Assembly: GCA_030710605.1 (NCBI GenBank)
Contig: CP092871.1
Span: 69,224,294-69,288,293, forward strand
Direction of reading: 5' to 3'
Length of the DNA stretch: 64,000 nt
DNA from: Cordylochernes scorpioides
Taxonomy: Eukaryota; Arthropoda; Arachnida; Pseudoscorpiones; Chernetidae
Below, in pieces: positions 31,611 through 42,143 of the stretch (position 1 is the stretch's first letter; each line of letters opens with the position of its first letter). The notes under the pieces were generated by a model. That model was not told the origin of the DNA. It did no database searches and saw only the letters and a program-made list of their open reading frames with translations. A program made the translations under genes and the position numbers.

Positions 31611-33956
31611 CTATTCACATAACATATGGTATTGTTCTGGTATATCTATATGCCTGTTGATGCTGTTTGTTTTTATTGACACAAATGCCTCTAGTAAAAG
31701 TCTTTGGTACTTATTATTGATATTGCTGTATAGAATGGATGGCTTTGATAGATTGAATGTATGACCGGTTTGTATAGAATGACTGTAAATAGGGGAATTT
31801 AGGTTTTTATTAGAGACGTTTCTGGAATGCTCAACCATTCTGATGGCGACGGATCTACCCGTCTCCCCGACATAAGTGGCATTACATTGGTCGCAAGAGA
31901 CGGAATAGACAGCACCACCAGAACGGAGAGCACTCGCATGAAGGGAAGATCTGGTAATGGGGTGTCGGATTAGTGTGGCGATGTTAGGTGGGTTCTGGAA
32001 GTATGTTGTAATGCCATGGTGCCTTAAAAACCTGGCTATGGTGATAGACTGGGGGCAAAAAGGAAGGGAGCAAATATTTCTGTGTATAGCTGGAGCACTG
32101 TTGTGGTGAGGGTCATGCATGTGTTTAAGAATAAAGGGGGTCGGGTAGCCGGATTTGGATAAATATGAAAATATTTTAGCCTTTTCTATTGTTTGGAATA
32201 ACGGGAGGGAACAATGAGTAAAGATACGTTTAGTGAGAGCTCTAACTGTATTGATTTTGTGTGGTATTGGGCAATGTGATCGGAAGTTTGTGTGGTGTGG
32301 GGGTGTGTTGTTTTTATAGTATACTGTGGTATGGAAACTGCTGGGGGTGCGTATGACTAGTGTATCTAGGAATGGTAGGACTGAGTGATTTTCTGTTTCA
32401 TGGGTGAAGGCTATGTCTGGGTGGAAGGAGTTGAGGTCAGATAGGATGTGAGAGGCAGATACCTCACTTACCAAGCAAAAGGTATCATCGATGTACCGCC
32501 TCCATAGAAAGATGTCTGAAGAATGGCGTGAAGTGATCCATTGGTCCAGTGACCTCATGACAACCTCAGCCACCACGGTTGAGAGGGGGCTACCCATGGG
32601 GGAGCCCTTGGTCTGCTTGAAAAACTGGGTATCAAATGTGAAGGTGGACATGCCTAGGCATATGGAAGTGAGCTCGACAACCGTCTCCGCGGTGAGGGTG
32701 TCTAACAGGGGGGCATTTTCGAGGAAAGTGCGTAAACTATTAATGATCAAGGGGTGGGCAAGGGAGAGATATAGAGACGTTACATCGAAAGAAACCATTA
32801 TGGACCTGGGGGGAGGTGTGAGGCTGGTGATATAGGACACAAACGAGGGGGAGTTTGCAATGGTATATTCCCATGGGGGAGACTGTAGAAGGGGGGTCAA
32901 GAAGTTGGACAAAAATTTTGACAGGGTATATGCCGGAGAGAGATGGTAAGATATGATTGGTCGGAGGGGAACATCGGGCTTGTGGATTTTTGGAAGGCCG
33001 TAAATGTAGGCTATTTGGGCGAGGTTAGCTGTGAAGTCGTTATATTGCTCTTTAGTGATCTGCTGAGACCTTTTTAATCTTAACAATAGTAAACGGAAAT
33101 TCTTAACGGATGTTTTATGATCCTGTTCAGTAATGGCAGAAAAAATAGAGTGTTGGTCGAGAACGTTTTGCATTTTTTGCTTGTAAACTGTGGTGTTGAG
33201 AATTACGGTCTGTGAGCCTTTGTCGGATTTTGTTATGACTATGTCTCTATTGCGTTTAAGACGGGAGATAACCCTGTTCATGGCTAGGGACGGTCTAGGG
33301 ATATTGTAGGGTCGTTGAAGGGTGGAGGTGACAAAATGTCTGATCCTATGGGTGTCTTGGTGGTTAAGGCCTCTGAGAGCGGGTTCCACACCAGCTAAGA
33401 TGCGAGGAATATCAGAAGGCCCAGGCAGTCTGTATTTTAGGCCCAATGACAGAATCTCAGCATCAGCAGATGGCAAGACATAGTCCGAGAGGTTGACCAC
33501 TCCTTGGGGTGACTGGGGAAGATGGGCTTCTACTAGATAGGCAGGGAAGTTGTACTTCTTGATCCAGTGATGAAGCTTGGAGTTGTGACGTTGCGTTATA
33601 TCGTTCTTCTGGAGCCGAATGTCCCTTGTGATGGATTGCAACAGATCGGCCATTTCTGGATTGGTTAGTAGCTGAGAGACCAGAAAGATCAATCCCTTGA
33701 CGGACTTAGAAATAAATCGGATGTTGGAGTGGCAACCTTTGATTCTAGACGATAACAGGTGGAGTTGGGCGCGGCGTATGACGACGGATGAAAATGGATT
33801 GCGAACAGGATCCCTGATTCGAAGGGATGGAGGTATAAAATCAGCCGTTTCACACAGTTTGTTAAAGCTCAAATGGAGGCGCCATCTTGACAACTGTAAC
33901 GATTTCTTTCGTAACTGATAGGTATAACGAGGTAGGTCTTCAGCGGAAGGATTCAT
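31611..33956 (-). CDS. PLE reverse transcriptase with GIY-YIG endonuclease
   Basis: An uninterrupted 781-codon ORF starting MNPSAEDLPRYTY. The Penelope-type RT spans about residues 230-600: ITKSDKGSQTVIL (about 241-253), YGLPKIHKPDVPLRPI (319-334), SFDVTSLYLSL with Asp391, QTKGSPMGSPLS (motif B, about 448-459) and RRYIDDTF with the YIDD at 488-491. The C-terminus (from about 680) is a GIY-YIG nuclease: VYSVSCDQC, TYVGETGRS, the Arg, and a later Glu (LLLEAF). CDQC could help bind zinc. The enzyme would nick DNA and copy PLE RNA. With intact ORF and ribozyme this copy may be competent. Confidence 0.95.
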   Translation of the reverse strand: MNPSAEDLPRYTYQLRKKSLQLSRWRLHLSFNKLCETADFIPPSLRIRDPVRNPFSSVVIRRAQLHLLSSRIKGCHSNIRFISKSVKGLIFLVSQLLTNPEMADLLQSITRDIRLQKNDITQRHNSKLHHWIKKYNFPAYLVEAHLPQSPQGVVNLSDYVLPSADAEILSLGLKYRLPGPSDIPRILAGVEPALRGLNHQDTHRIRHFVTSTLQRPYNIPRPSLAMNRVISRLKRNRDIVITKSDKGSQTVILNTTVYKQKMQNVLDQHSIFSAITEQDHKTSVKNFRLLLLRLKRSQQITKEQYNDFTANLAQIAYIYGLPKIHKPDVPLRPIISYHLSPAYTLSKFLSNFLTPLLQSPPWEYTIANSPSFVSYITSLTPPPRSIMVSFDVTSLYLSLAHPLIINSLRTFLENAPLLDTLTAETVVELTSICLGMSTFTFDTQFFKQTKGSPMGSPLSTVVAEVVMRSLDQWITSRHSSDIFLWRRYIDDTFCLVSEVSASHILSDLNSFHPDIAFTHETENHSVLPFLDTLVIRTPSSFHTTVYYKNNTPPHHTNFRSHCPIPHKINTVRALTKRIFTHCSLPLFQTIEKAKIFSYLSKSGYPTPFILKHMHDPHHNSAPAIHRNICSLPFCPQSITIARFLRHHGITTYFQNPPNIATLIRHPITRSSLHASALRSGGAVYSVSCDQCNATYVGETGRSVAIRMVEHSRNVSNKNLNSPIYSHSIQTGHTFNLSKPSILYSNINNKYQRLLLEAFVSIKTNSINRHIDIPEQYHMLCE

Positions 33957-33993
33957 GATGAATTCCAGGATAAAAAGCGTAAAAATGAGCGAA

Positions 33994-34082
33994 TTAAGTA
34001 GAACTGCTCTTCACTGAAGGTTAATAACGAGTTTACAAAGTGGGAAGAGGAGCTTCTTTTTATTAGCATGCACATAAGCTTT
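33994..34082 (-). repeat. Partial 5' terminal repeat (pLTR) of the PLE
   Basis: Repeats 31284-31372 in direct orientation. Its outer edge lies at AAAGCTTATGTGC, seven bases from the predicted hammerhead cut. Confidence 0.85.
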
Positions 34083-35474
34083 TACGGCCTTCCAAAAATC
34101 CACAAGCCCGATGTTCCCCTCCGACCAATCATATCTTACCATCTCTCTCCGGCATATACCCTGTCAAAATTTTTGTCCAACTTCTTGACCCCCCTTCTAC
34201 AGTCTCCCCCATGGGAATATACCATTGCAAACTCCCCCTCGTTTGTGTCCTATATCACCAGCCTCACACCTCCCCCCAGGTCCATAATGGTTTCTTTCGA
34301 TGTAACGTCTCTATATCTCTCCCTTGCCCACCCCTTGATCATTAATAGTTTACGCACTTTCCTCGAAAATGCCCCCCTGTTAGACACCCTCACCGCGGAG
34401 ACGGTTGTCGAGCTCACTTCCATATGCCTAGGCATGTCCACCTTCACATTTGATACCCAGTTTTTCAAGCAGACCAAGGGCTCCCCCATGGGTAGCCCCC
34501 TCTCAACCGTGGTGGCTGAGGTTGTCATGAGGTCACTGGACCAATGGATCACTTCACGCCATTCTTCAGACATCTTTCTATGGAGGCGGTACATCGATGA
34601 TACCTTTTGCTTGGTAAGTGAGGTATCTGCCTCTCACATCCTATCTGACCTCAACTCCTTCCACCCAGACATAGCCTTCACCCATGAAACAGAAAATCAC
34701 TCAGTCCTACCATTCCTAGATACACTAGTCATACGCACCCCCAGCAGTTTCCATACCACAGTATACTATAAAAACAACACACCCCCACACCACACAAACT
34801 TCCGATCACATTGCCCAATACCACACAAAATCAATACAGTTAGAGCTCTCACTAAACGTATCTTTACTCATTGTTCCCTCCCGTTATTCCAAACAATAGA
34901 AAAGGCTAAAATATTTTCATATTTATCCAAATCCGGCTACCCGACCCCCTTTATTCTTAAACACATGCATGACCCTCACCACAACAGTGCTCCAGCTATA
35001 CACAGAAATATTTGCTCCCTTCCTTTTTGCCCCCAGTCTATCACCATAGCCAGGTTTTTAAGGCACCATGGCATTACAACATACTTCCAGAACCCACCTA
35101 ACATCGCCACACTAATCCGACACCCCATTACCAGATCTTCCCTTCATGCGAGTGCTCTCCGTTCTGGTGGTGCTGTCTATTCCGTCTCTTGCGACCAATG
35201 TAATGCCACTTATGTCGGGGAGACGGGTAGATCCGTCGCCATCAGAATGGTTGAGCATTCCAGAAACGTCTCTAATAAAAACCTAAATTCCCCTATTTAC
35301 AGTCATTCTATACAAACCGGTCATACATTCAATCTATCAAAGCCATCCATTCTATACAGCAATATCAATAATAAGTACCAAAGACTTTTACTAGAGGCAT
35401 TTGTGTCAATAAAAACAAACAGCATCAACAGGCATATAGATATACCAGAACAATACCATATGTTATGTGAATAG
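34068..35474 (+). pseudogene. 5'-truncated second copy of the PLE ORF
   Basis: From residue 319 (YGLPKIHKP) to the end it matches the minus-strand ORF with no amino-acid difference that I can see; the first codons MHISF come from the junction. It retains the RT catalytic Asp residues and the whole GIY-YIG domain but lacks the N-terminal 318 residues, so a full enzyme cannot be made from it. Confidence 0.93.
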
Positions 35475-35671
35475 CCTTAGGTTGCATTTGCCTGCCCTTG
35501 ATTAACACCATTCATAGTGCATATGTACTTAGTCCAGATTTATTAGCATTTAATCCCTATAATCTCTTTTTTAGCATATTTGGTTCTTATTTTTTATTTT
35601 TATCTTTAAATACTTTTATCTTTTGCAGTTATGTAAATTTTCTTTTCAGCTTTGTGTATATATGGATCCTC

Positions 35672-35731
35672 AGCGTGTTTATTACTCTTATCTGATGAAG
35701 GACGATGTGTCCGAAAGCTTATGTGCATGCT
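35672..35731 (+). ncRNA. Hammerhead ribozyme at the 3' end of the plus-strand PLE
   Basis: Distal stem I AGCGTG (35672-35677) pairs CATGCT (35726-35731). Core CTGATGA 35692-35698, stem II GGAC/GTCC (35700-35712), GAAA 35713-35716, stem III AGCT, cleavage base U at 35720, proximal stem I of about 3 bp. AATAAA follows. Hammerheads in PLE terminal repeats are an established feature of these elements. Confidence 0.88.
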
Positions 35732-35799
35732 AATAAAAAGAAGCTCCTCTTCCCACTTTGTAAACTCGTTATTACAGTTCACTATGATAATAATAGCCT

Positions 35800-36360
35800 G
35801 TGCCATGTGTGGCAATGTTAATGATCTCCTTACACATGAGCATCATTAATACCAAATTTGGCATATTTCTAACACGAGACCTCACCATATAACGATTCAA
35901 TTCGTTATACGTTTAGTTCTCGTGTTTTAAATAGCATCAGAGATTTATTCGACATATTTCTTTGTGAACTTAAAGAAAAAAATAAAAGATCCCCAGATGT
36001 TTAAAAGAAGATAGCCTTGAGAAACAGCGATAAAAAATTGCGGCATGTTTATGATCCTCAGGGGTTAGATGGGGCAGAGTTATGAAGCAGGAAGACCGCC
36101 ATGATAAGCTAAGTACGAGCGTATTTTGTTCGACTTTATGTTCACCTTGTGTTATTTAGATTTATCTTTGTCCTCACAATCTGCCAAGTATTTCTGGTTT
36201 ACAGCTTGTCATCATTTTGACGTAATCTTTAAAACTACAGGACATTTCTTACCTGAACATTCTACATTCTTGTATAAAGAAACACCTGTCCCTTTATAAA
36301 AATACATTTAAGAATAATGCAATAAGGGTCATTACCTTAGTACAGAACGTAAAGTTGGTA
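35800..36360. other. No gene recognised
   Basis: AT-rich sequence; no ORF or repeat structure that I can assign. Confidence 0.35.
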
Positions 36361-36369
36361 ATAAACAAT

Positions 36370-36845
36370 GCGCCACAGAATCGAATTTGTGAAATTCAGA
36401 CAAAAGCCAACCTGTGTCTACTGGTGTGGCAAATTCTTCTCATCTCTATTTTTATGTTCTGTTCTGATATGATGAACTCAAATATTGTTTTAATGCATTT
36501 TTAAAGGGAGAGGTGCCTCTCTTGGTACATGGAGGCTATCCTCCTGCATTTTTATGTGGCAAAATGACTTTTTATCAGTCCTTATGATTCACCAGCTTAA
36601 GCACCTTTTTGGTCAATTCGACTGATTTCATGACTCCTCTCGTGGGATGTTATGATATCGAAGCCGCCCCTTTATTGATGAAGGCCAAAGCCCGAAACCA
36701 TGGTATACAGGTTGTTGGCTTTTTGTCTGAATTTTGGTGTTGTAGTTCATTCTTTATCATCCCCATTACGCTTTGTACTGGGTTAATAAACAATGGGAAT
36801 GGTTTTAATGCATTTTGAAGGGAGAGGTGCCTCTTTTGACACATA
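36370..36845 (+). repeat. Hammerhead repeat family B copy
   Basis: A scrap (AAATTCAGACAAAAGCCAAC, 36390-36410) is followed by a fuller unit (36590-36790) whose order matches 28566-28875, including TCACCAGCTTAAGCACC, GATATCGAAGCCGCCCC and the hammerhead. Confidence 0.7.
36669..36711 (+). ncRNA. Hammerhead, family B, near-intact
   Basis: Core reads TTGATGA (C3 changed to T); stem II GGC/GCC with CAAA; GAAA; stem III ACCATGGT intact; stem I CCTTTA/TACAGG with one mismatch. The C3 change should impair cleavage. Confidence 0.75.
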
Positions 36846-37173
36846 AATACAATCCTCCCTCAACTTTATATGCCATAACCGATTTTTACTTTTTATTCTT
36901 TTACAATTCAGAAATTTCATGAATCACATAAAAAATACACAACTCCAAAAGTAAGTTTTAAAAATGAAATTTAATTAAAAATGCACACAAAGCCTTGATT
37001 AATAATAGTAATAGCGTAATCTGATATACGCGTGGTGATTTGATGTATGCGAGGAAAAAGAATAACACTTTGAAGCTATTTACATTTAATGGTAATACAG
37101 TAAAATCTAATTAAGACAGCAAAAATGTTTATTAATTTAAACATATATAAGTATTTCACTCTCTGGCTATATA

Positions 37174-37364
37174 CACTCATGGAAGTTGTACCTTTCAGCA
37201 TGTATATCGGGATTCAGACAATAACTCTGAAAGATATTATAGTGGCCTTTATTGAAGACACACGAAATAACCAAGGGTGAAAAAATTGTCTTATCTCTTA
37301 AAAAAAAACAGACGACCTGTGACATCAAAACACTTTCCATTTCCTTAAGTTTTGTCCATGAATG
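37174..37364 (-). repeat. MITE family P copy
   Basis: Inverted orientation; ends CACTCATGG and TTTTGTCCATGAATG, bounded by TA. Confidence 0.8.
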
Positions 37365-37556
37365 TATGTATATTCAACAGCAAAATATCATTCCAATCGA
37401 TCATATTTACATATTAACCGAATTCTTTCCTTTAGAGTCAGAGACTACAAATAAAGGATATACTATACTTGATTACTACAAGTATTTTACTATTTGTATA
37501 TTATTAATACATAGTATTTATAGATGCATATGGAAAGAATAAGCTGCCCAGAGACT

Positions 37557-37800
37557 TTGGAAATATCACTTTTGAGCAAAGAGCATTATACGGGGGCGAA
37601 ACATGGAAGCTGCTGTCAGTAAGAGACTTCAAATTTCTGATGTTTTAGAGATGTGGTACTGGAAAGGCTGGTTGAAGACACCATGGACTACACATGTCAT
37701 AAACGACAAGGTGCTTTTACTAGCGGTAGAGAACAGATGTCTCAATAAATATCTAAGAATGGTCTTAATTGGATATTTTCCATGTTCTAAGACATTATAG
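37557..37800 (+). pseudogene. LINE reverse-transcriptase C-terminal fragment
   Basis: LYGGETWKLLS followed in another frame by MWYWKGWLKTPWTTHVIND, then KVLLL, matches the connection region after the RT of many arthropod LINEs (pattern YGxETW...MWxW/Y...PWTxHVxNxxVL). Frames shift, so it is dead. Confidence 0.7.
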
Positions 37801-38000
37801 CCCGCCCAGAAGTCCTCCTCTACGTGACGGGCGGGAGAAGCAGCACAATTAAGGGACTGCCCTGTAGTACGGTGTCGTGAGCCCCGACATGAAGGCCTAC
37901 AGGGAACTCTGAAATGTGGCTGACTAACGGAGCAATGGCACCCTCCTTTCCATGGAGCAACAATTTTTGGGCAAGACACCACCACCAAGACATTATAGAC
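37801..38000 (-). repeat. Copy of the 190-bp GC-rich repeat
   Basis: Inverted relative to the tandem pair at 59940-60317; shares TAAGGGACTGCCCTGTAGTA (inverted form there), GAACTCTGAAATGTGGCTGA and CCATGGAG. Confidence 0.7.
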
Positions 38001-38076
38001 TACTCGATTGATTGAAGGGCACAAATTAAAGATACCACATTTCTCAAGAAGACACTCTCGTACTGGCCGCAGCCTT

Positions 38077-38190
38077 GCAGAAAATTGACATGGACCGAGA
38101 GCAGCAGCTTTACACACCCAAGATAGCGGATATTGCTGTGATAGAGATGCATGGAGACATCTGAGGTTCTTCATTGAACACGACAACAAC
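38077..38190 (+). pseudogene. 3' end of HGDI-tail LINE
   Basis: LQKIDMDREQQLYTPKIADI, then AVIEMHGDI and stop, followed by GAACACGACAACAACAACAA, the 3' tail of the family also seen at 5729 and 59204. Confidence 0.75.
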
Positions 38191-38595
38191 AACAATTCTC
38201 CCGTACTACTTTTAGTGTCGCGCTGAGCCACGAAAAAATGTTATAATACTTGAACAATTATTTATTGCCAAGATAAAGCTACAGTAGACATCTAAAGTAA
38301 CAAGACTACTCAACTGCTAACACTGGACTGGACTCCTCAACATAATTCATACGTCCTATTTATAGCACAAATAAGTTAAACCATGTAAATTGTGCTACAA
38401 CAAAGAACAGATATGCAAAGACACAACACAGAGAGGAACAACTAAGTCTTACCTCTAGTTGGCAACTATGTCAATGGAGGACTGTCTTGGAGAAGTCTGA
38501 TTGGAGAGGTACGGTTTTATCTGATATAATATAATATTCGTTTTAAAAAAAAATACTTGCGCGCACATATGTACATTAATGATATATATAAATAA

Positions 38596-38870
38596 ATATT
38601 AAAAATAAAAAAGCATATCCTGACCAGGAGCACATGTGCTTTTCAGAAGGCAGAGCGCCATCTGGTGGAATAGAAATCAATTATTCATTGACAAATCAAG
38701 AAAAGCCATCCACGAACGCGTTTCGCGCTGTTGGCGCTCGTCAGCGTGGGGTAGGCTGTACCACTGCGACCAAAAAGATTTTTTTGGTCCCAGTGGCTTC
38801 CTGAAAAACCAAGAAATGGGTATTTAAGGCCAAACTTGCGTAAATACGCTTAACACATGAAAAAAATAAT
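38596..38870 (-). repeat. Hammerhead repeat family A copy
   Basis: Body GCATATCCTGACCAGGAGCA, GGCAGAGCGCCATCTGGTGG, then hammerhead 38710-38749, then ACCACTGCGACCAAAAAG. Non-coding. Confidence 0.75.
38710..38749 (-). ncRNA. Hammerhead ribozyme, family A, intact, covarying stem II
   Basis: Minus strand: stem I CCACG/CGTGG, core CTGACGA, stem II GCGC/GCGC around CAACA, GAAA, stem III ACGCGT, cleavage base U. Against the GGGC/GCCC of the copy at 47115 both sides of the second stem II pair changed together, keeping the pairing. Confidence 0.88.
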
Positions 38871-39010
38871 AGAAAAAAAAAGAAGAAATAAAATAAAACA
38901 CCTGACCTTTTTAGTTTTTTTTTTCTATTGTTTTTTCATAAATAAATATATATGTGTGTGAAAAATAATAAAAAAATATATATAAAAGGTCAGGTGTTGA
39001 TATTAAAAAT

Positions 39011-39270
39011 AAAATAGGAATTTCCTGACCGTGTTCACATGAGCGTTTCTAGATGGCAGAGCGCCATCTAGTTGAACAAAAAAAAAACTAAACATTTATT
39101 TAACTTGTTCCGTGATTTTTGGCCAACCCAATTTCTTGATAGCAATAAATTGGGTTGGCCAAATATCCCGGAACAAGTTAAATAAATGTTTAGTTTTTTT
39201 TTTGTTCAACTAGATGGCGCTCTGCCATCTAGAAATGTACATGTGAGCACGGTCAGGATATTCCTATTTT
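39011..39270. repeat. Family A fold-back without ribozyme
   Basis: Two family A bodies in inverted order; the arms include CTAGATGGCAGAGCGCCATC and AACTAAACATTTATTTAACT. The hammerhead segment has been lost from both arms. Confidence 0.8.
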
Positions 39271-39275
39271 ATATG

Positions 39276-39449
39276 CAGTAGAGCTACCTCTCTATAAAGG
39301 ACAACACCTATTTTCTAAGTCGAGCGTTCTTTAGAGAGAGGTGCCTTCTTACCGGAAAGTTGATAAGAGTAACAATGGTCATTTTGGCAATGAAAATAGT
39401 CCTTTGTAGTGTAGTGCCCTCTACTGAATGTTCCAGGGATTTTCTACTG
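39276..39449. repeat. MITE (pogo/Tigger-like ends)
   Basis: CAGTAGAGCTACCTCTCTAT at the left and TTTTCTACTG at the right; short inverted ends, non-coding. Similar in style to 22738-22882 and 50156-50334. Confidence 0.5.
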
Positions 39450-39599
39450 TATTTCGTATTTGTGAAATTTAATACAAATATTTTAAAGAGATACTTTTTA
39501 TATAATTAAAAATATTTCTACACAGACCACTCTTATACTGAAATTTGAAAAATTTAAATATACAAATAACAAATATATCTCAATACCTTAGTAGTTGAG

Positions 39600-39690
39600 C
39601 GGTTTGAATATTAAACTGGCGAAGATACTGGAAGATTTCACTATTAATTAGCCATATATTCCTTTTTTAAATTTTAATCAATGCAGCATA
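39600..39690 (+). repeat. Fold-back family F copy (degenerate)
   Basis: GCGGTTTGAATATTAAACTG followed by GCGAAG and a decayed central segment. Confidence 0.5.
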
Positions 39691-39699
39691 CGGGGTCTG

Positions 39700-40490
39700 T
39701 AGGAGAATAGAGCTTAAATTATTAGGGAAAAGCACTAGCAATAAAAATTTGCATCAAATTTCAGCGCTAGAGATCTCTAAGAAGAAGAAGAAGAAGGTAT
39801 TTGAGATATGAGGAGCAGTCACCTACTTCGCTAATCAAAGTACAGGTAGCGAGAGAGCATCGAGATAGCCGTGAGGTCATGCCCCAGGGAAGACGTGAGG
39901 CACATCTCGAAGATAAAAGAGAAAGAACTGTGGCAGATTGTGAAAGGTAGAGAATCTGGTCTGGTGACAGTTCCTGGTGACATACTTCAAATACTTTTGA
40001 AGACATCTGTCTATCTTACTTCATTATCTATCTGCAGGGGGAGGGAGAAAAGACGGTAGACAGCCACAGTGTGAAGATAGAAAACCTTAATGAGGCTATC
40101 ATCAACAGACCATCAACATTTCTGATTCAAAAGGAGTGGCATACTAGAATATTAACTCACAGTCGCACAAACCACGGAAAATTACAAGAATAAATACTAA
40201 TAATGGTCTTAATAGGATATTCCATATGTTCTATGGCATTTTAGACTACTCGAGATTGATTTATTGATTTCAGGGCACATTAAAGATACTATATCGAGAA
40301 GATGTCTTCGTATTACATTTATGAACCAATTGAAGAGAGAAATCAACAAAGACAGCACAGGCCACATGGATGGATTGTCTCCAAGTAATTGTGTCCAAGT
40401 AATGGAATCATTCTCACGCCGCTAAAATGTGTCACTACAGAATAAGAAGATCAAACGTCAAATCCCTATATTACAAAGAATAAAAAGGCC
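39700..40490. other. No gene recognised
   Basis: Short ORFs at 39767-40059 have no recognisable domain. A phrase at 40200-40240 (ATGGTCTTAATAGGATATTC) also occurs at 37758, so part is old repeat. Confidence 0.35.
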
Positions 40491-40494
40491 TATA

Positions 40495-40695
40495 CACTCA
40501 TGGACAAAACTTAAGGATGTTTCTATTTTGATGTTGCGCCAGTTGTCTATTTTTTAAGGAGACGAAGCAATTTTGTTCACACTTGGTCATCTCGTATGTC
40601 TTCAATAAAGGTCACTGTAATATCTTTCAGAGTTATTGTCTGAATCCTGATATACATGTCAAAAGGTACACATTCTTAAGTTTTGTCCATGAGTG
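40495..40695 (+). repeat. MITE family P copy
   Basis: Ends CACTCATGGACAAAACTTAA and TTAAGTTTTGTCCATGAGTG are inverted; TA on the left edge. Confidence 0.85.
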
Positions 40696-40979
40696 AAAAT
40701 CAAAATCATTCATAATTGCAACTCGGATATAAATATGCTTTTTTAAAATACGAATTGAATGACAAAAATAAAAATATTTTTAAAAATATAGATCTTCCTA
40801 GAACTAAATCCGCAATCTTAATATAGAATTTAATTATTCAATGTAAACTCTCTGAGCTAAAGAAACACTGCACGCTGATTGGCTATTGAACCCTAAGGAG
40901 CGTTAATTACACTGGCCAACAACAAAATTTTCTGTTGACGACAAGGTAACAGATGTTCTAGGGGTATTTCGAAGTATTG

Positions 40980-41150
40980 ATTCCAAATTACAACAACAAC
41001 AAAAAGTTTTATTAAGACCTTTTAGTCTTATACAGATTCTCCGAGTAGAAGAGGGTATATACAGGAATAACAGTAATAGTAACAATAATCATCAATGTTA
41101 TTTACAATGTATCAAATAGGGGGAAAGAAGAAAGAAAGAACTTGGTATAT
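40980..41150 (-). repeat. LINE-like 3' end with (TTG)n tail
   Basis: On the minus strand TAAGACTAAAAGGTCTTAAT precedes AAAACTTTTTGTTGTTGTTG. The adjoining part (AACAGTAATAGTAACAATAA) recurs at 60480-60560. Confidence 0.5.
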
Positions 41151-41297
41151 ACTTATATACAAGCATTCGAGAACGAGCAGTTCATTTTCTTTAAATATAA
41201 TAATTAGTAGTATTGACAGAAAAATAGATTTGATGATTTCAAATTTACAAACAATTTCTATCAGTTACCGTTTACAAGGTGCAGTTTTTCCAACTTA

Positions 41298-41503
41298 TAT
41301 TGTATCATAGAAAATTAAGAAAGACAAACTTCAGGATGACACAGAAATTAATTTAATGTGCAAGCACACAATCAACATTTATAAGATACAAGATAAACAA
41401 TGAGGAAAATGTTTCCAGAGAGAGAGAGTAGTAAAATATAAATAATATAAATATCAAAATTAATAATCTGTATATAAAATATAATAAATATTTTGCTACA
41501 ATA
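41298..41503 (+). repeat. MITE family M copy 3
   Basis: Diverged copy: TATTGTATCATAGAAAATTA at the left, GCTACAATATA at the right. Confidence 0.65.
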
Positions 41504-41635
41504 TATCGAAGACGTTTTATCTCACTCTGCCATGTTTCTATACCAGTTGTTCCGAGTTCAACTTTAGCTGAAAACCCATAATAACGGTGAGGAAGAAGAC
41601 ACATGACACCTACAGCGACAAGCCCATCTTTTATT

Positions 41636-41931
41636 TATTTTTATTTATTTTTTTTGCTCATCCCTAGTACACGTAGTACGGGCCATGATAATCAAGTTGG
41701 GTAGAAGTAGGCGACTGCTTTTACTGTAAGTGCACCACATGTCTACACATGTGAAAAGCAGTTAGACTTTGCACTTACAAATGTGCACTCGCTGGTGGGG
41801 TTGGACTTTTGCAAGAATCGGGGGGCATTGAAGCATTTTTTTTAACAGAAAAAAAGTGCCCAATGCGGGAATCGAACCCGGGTCGTAGCGGTCGAAAACC
41901 AACGGTTTGAACTATCCTTCCACCGACCCCA
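41636..41931 (-). mobile_element. tRNA-Glu-like SINE, copy 4
   Basis: Minus-strand head GGGGTCGGTGGAAGGATAG, with GGTTTTCGACCGC and B box GGGTTCGATTCCC. Body and A-rich tail as in copy 1. Flanked by ATCTTTTATT (41626-41635 and 41932-41941). Confidence 0.88.
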
Positions 41932-42143
41932 ATCTTTTATTGATATATTGAACCGATATTTAAATGAAATTTTTATTAAAGAAATAGTCAATCAATTTTT
42001 AAATACTCATTATTCGTTATTGTGTTAATTAGTGTTCAGTTATTCCATCCCTCTGAATTATTATCAATTAATGTAAATAACACTCACTTTTTTACTCTTT
42101 TTTCCTCGGCAGACTTCTTTGTGAAACCATTTATAAGAGTATA

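Larger units (their letters stand above)
31271..35785. mobile_element. Head-to-head Penelope-like element (PLE) insertion
   Basis: A full PLE on the minus strand (ORF 31611-33956) is joined at about 34082 to a 5'-truncated identical PLE on the plus strand (34083-35772). The composite is flanked by one 13-bp duplication TACAGTTCACTAT (31271-31283 and 35773-35785), so it entered as one event. Each outer end carries a hammerhead. A partial 5' terminal repeat (33994-34082) copies the 3' end at 31284-31372. Inverted and truncated arrangements of this sort are usual for Penelope elements. Confidence 0.95.

Noticed and set aside
32491-32835. 114-codon ORF antisense to the PLE reverse transcriptase (also 34250-34594)
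   Set aside because: Shadow of the conserved RT coding sequence on the other strand.
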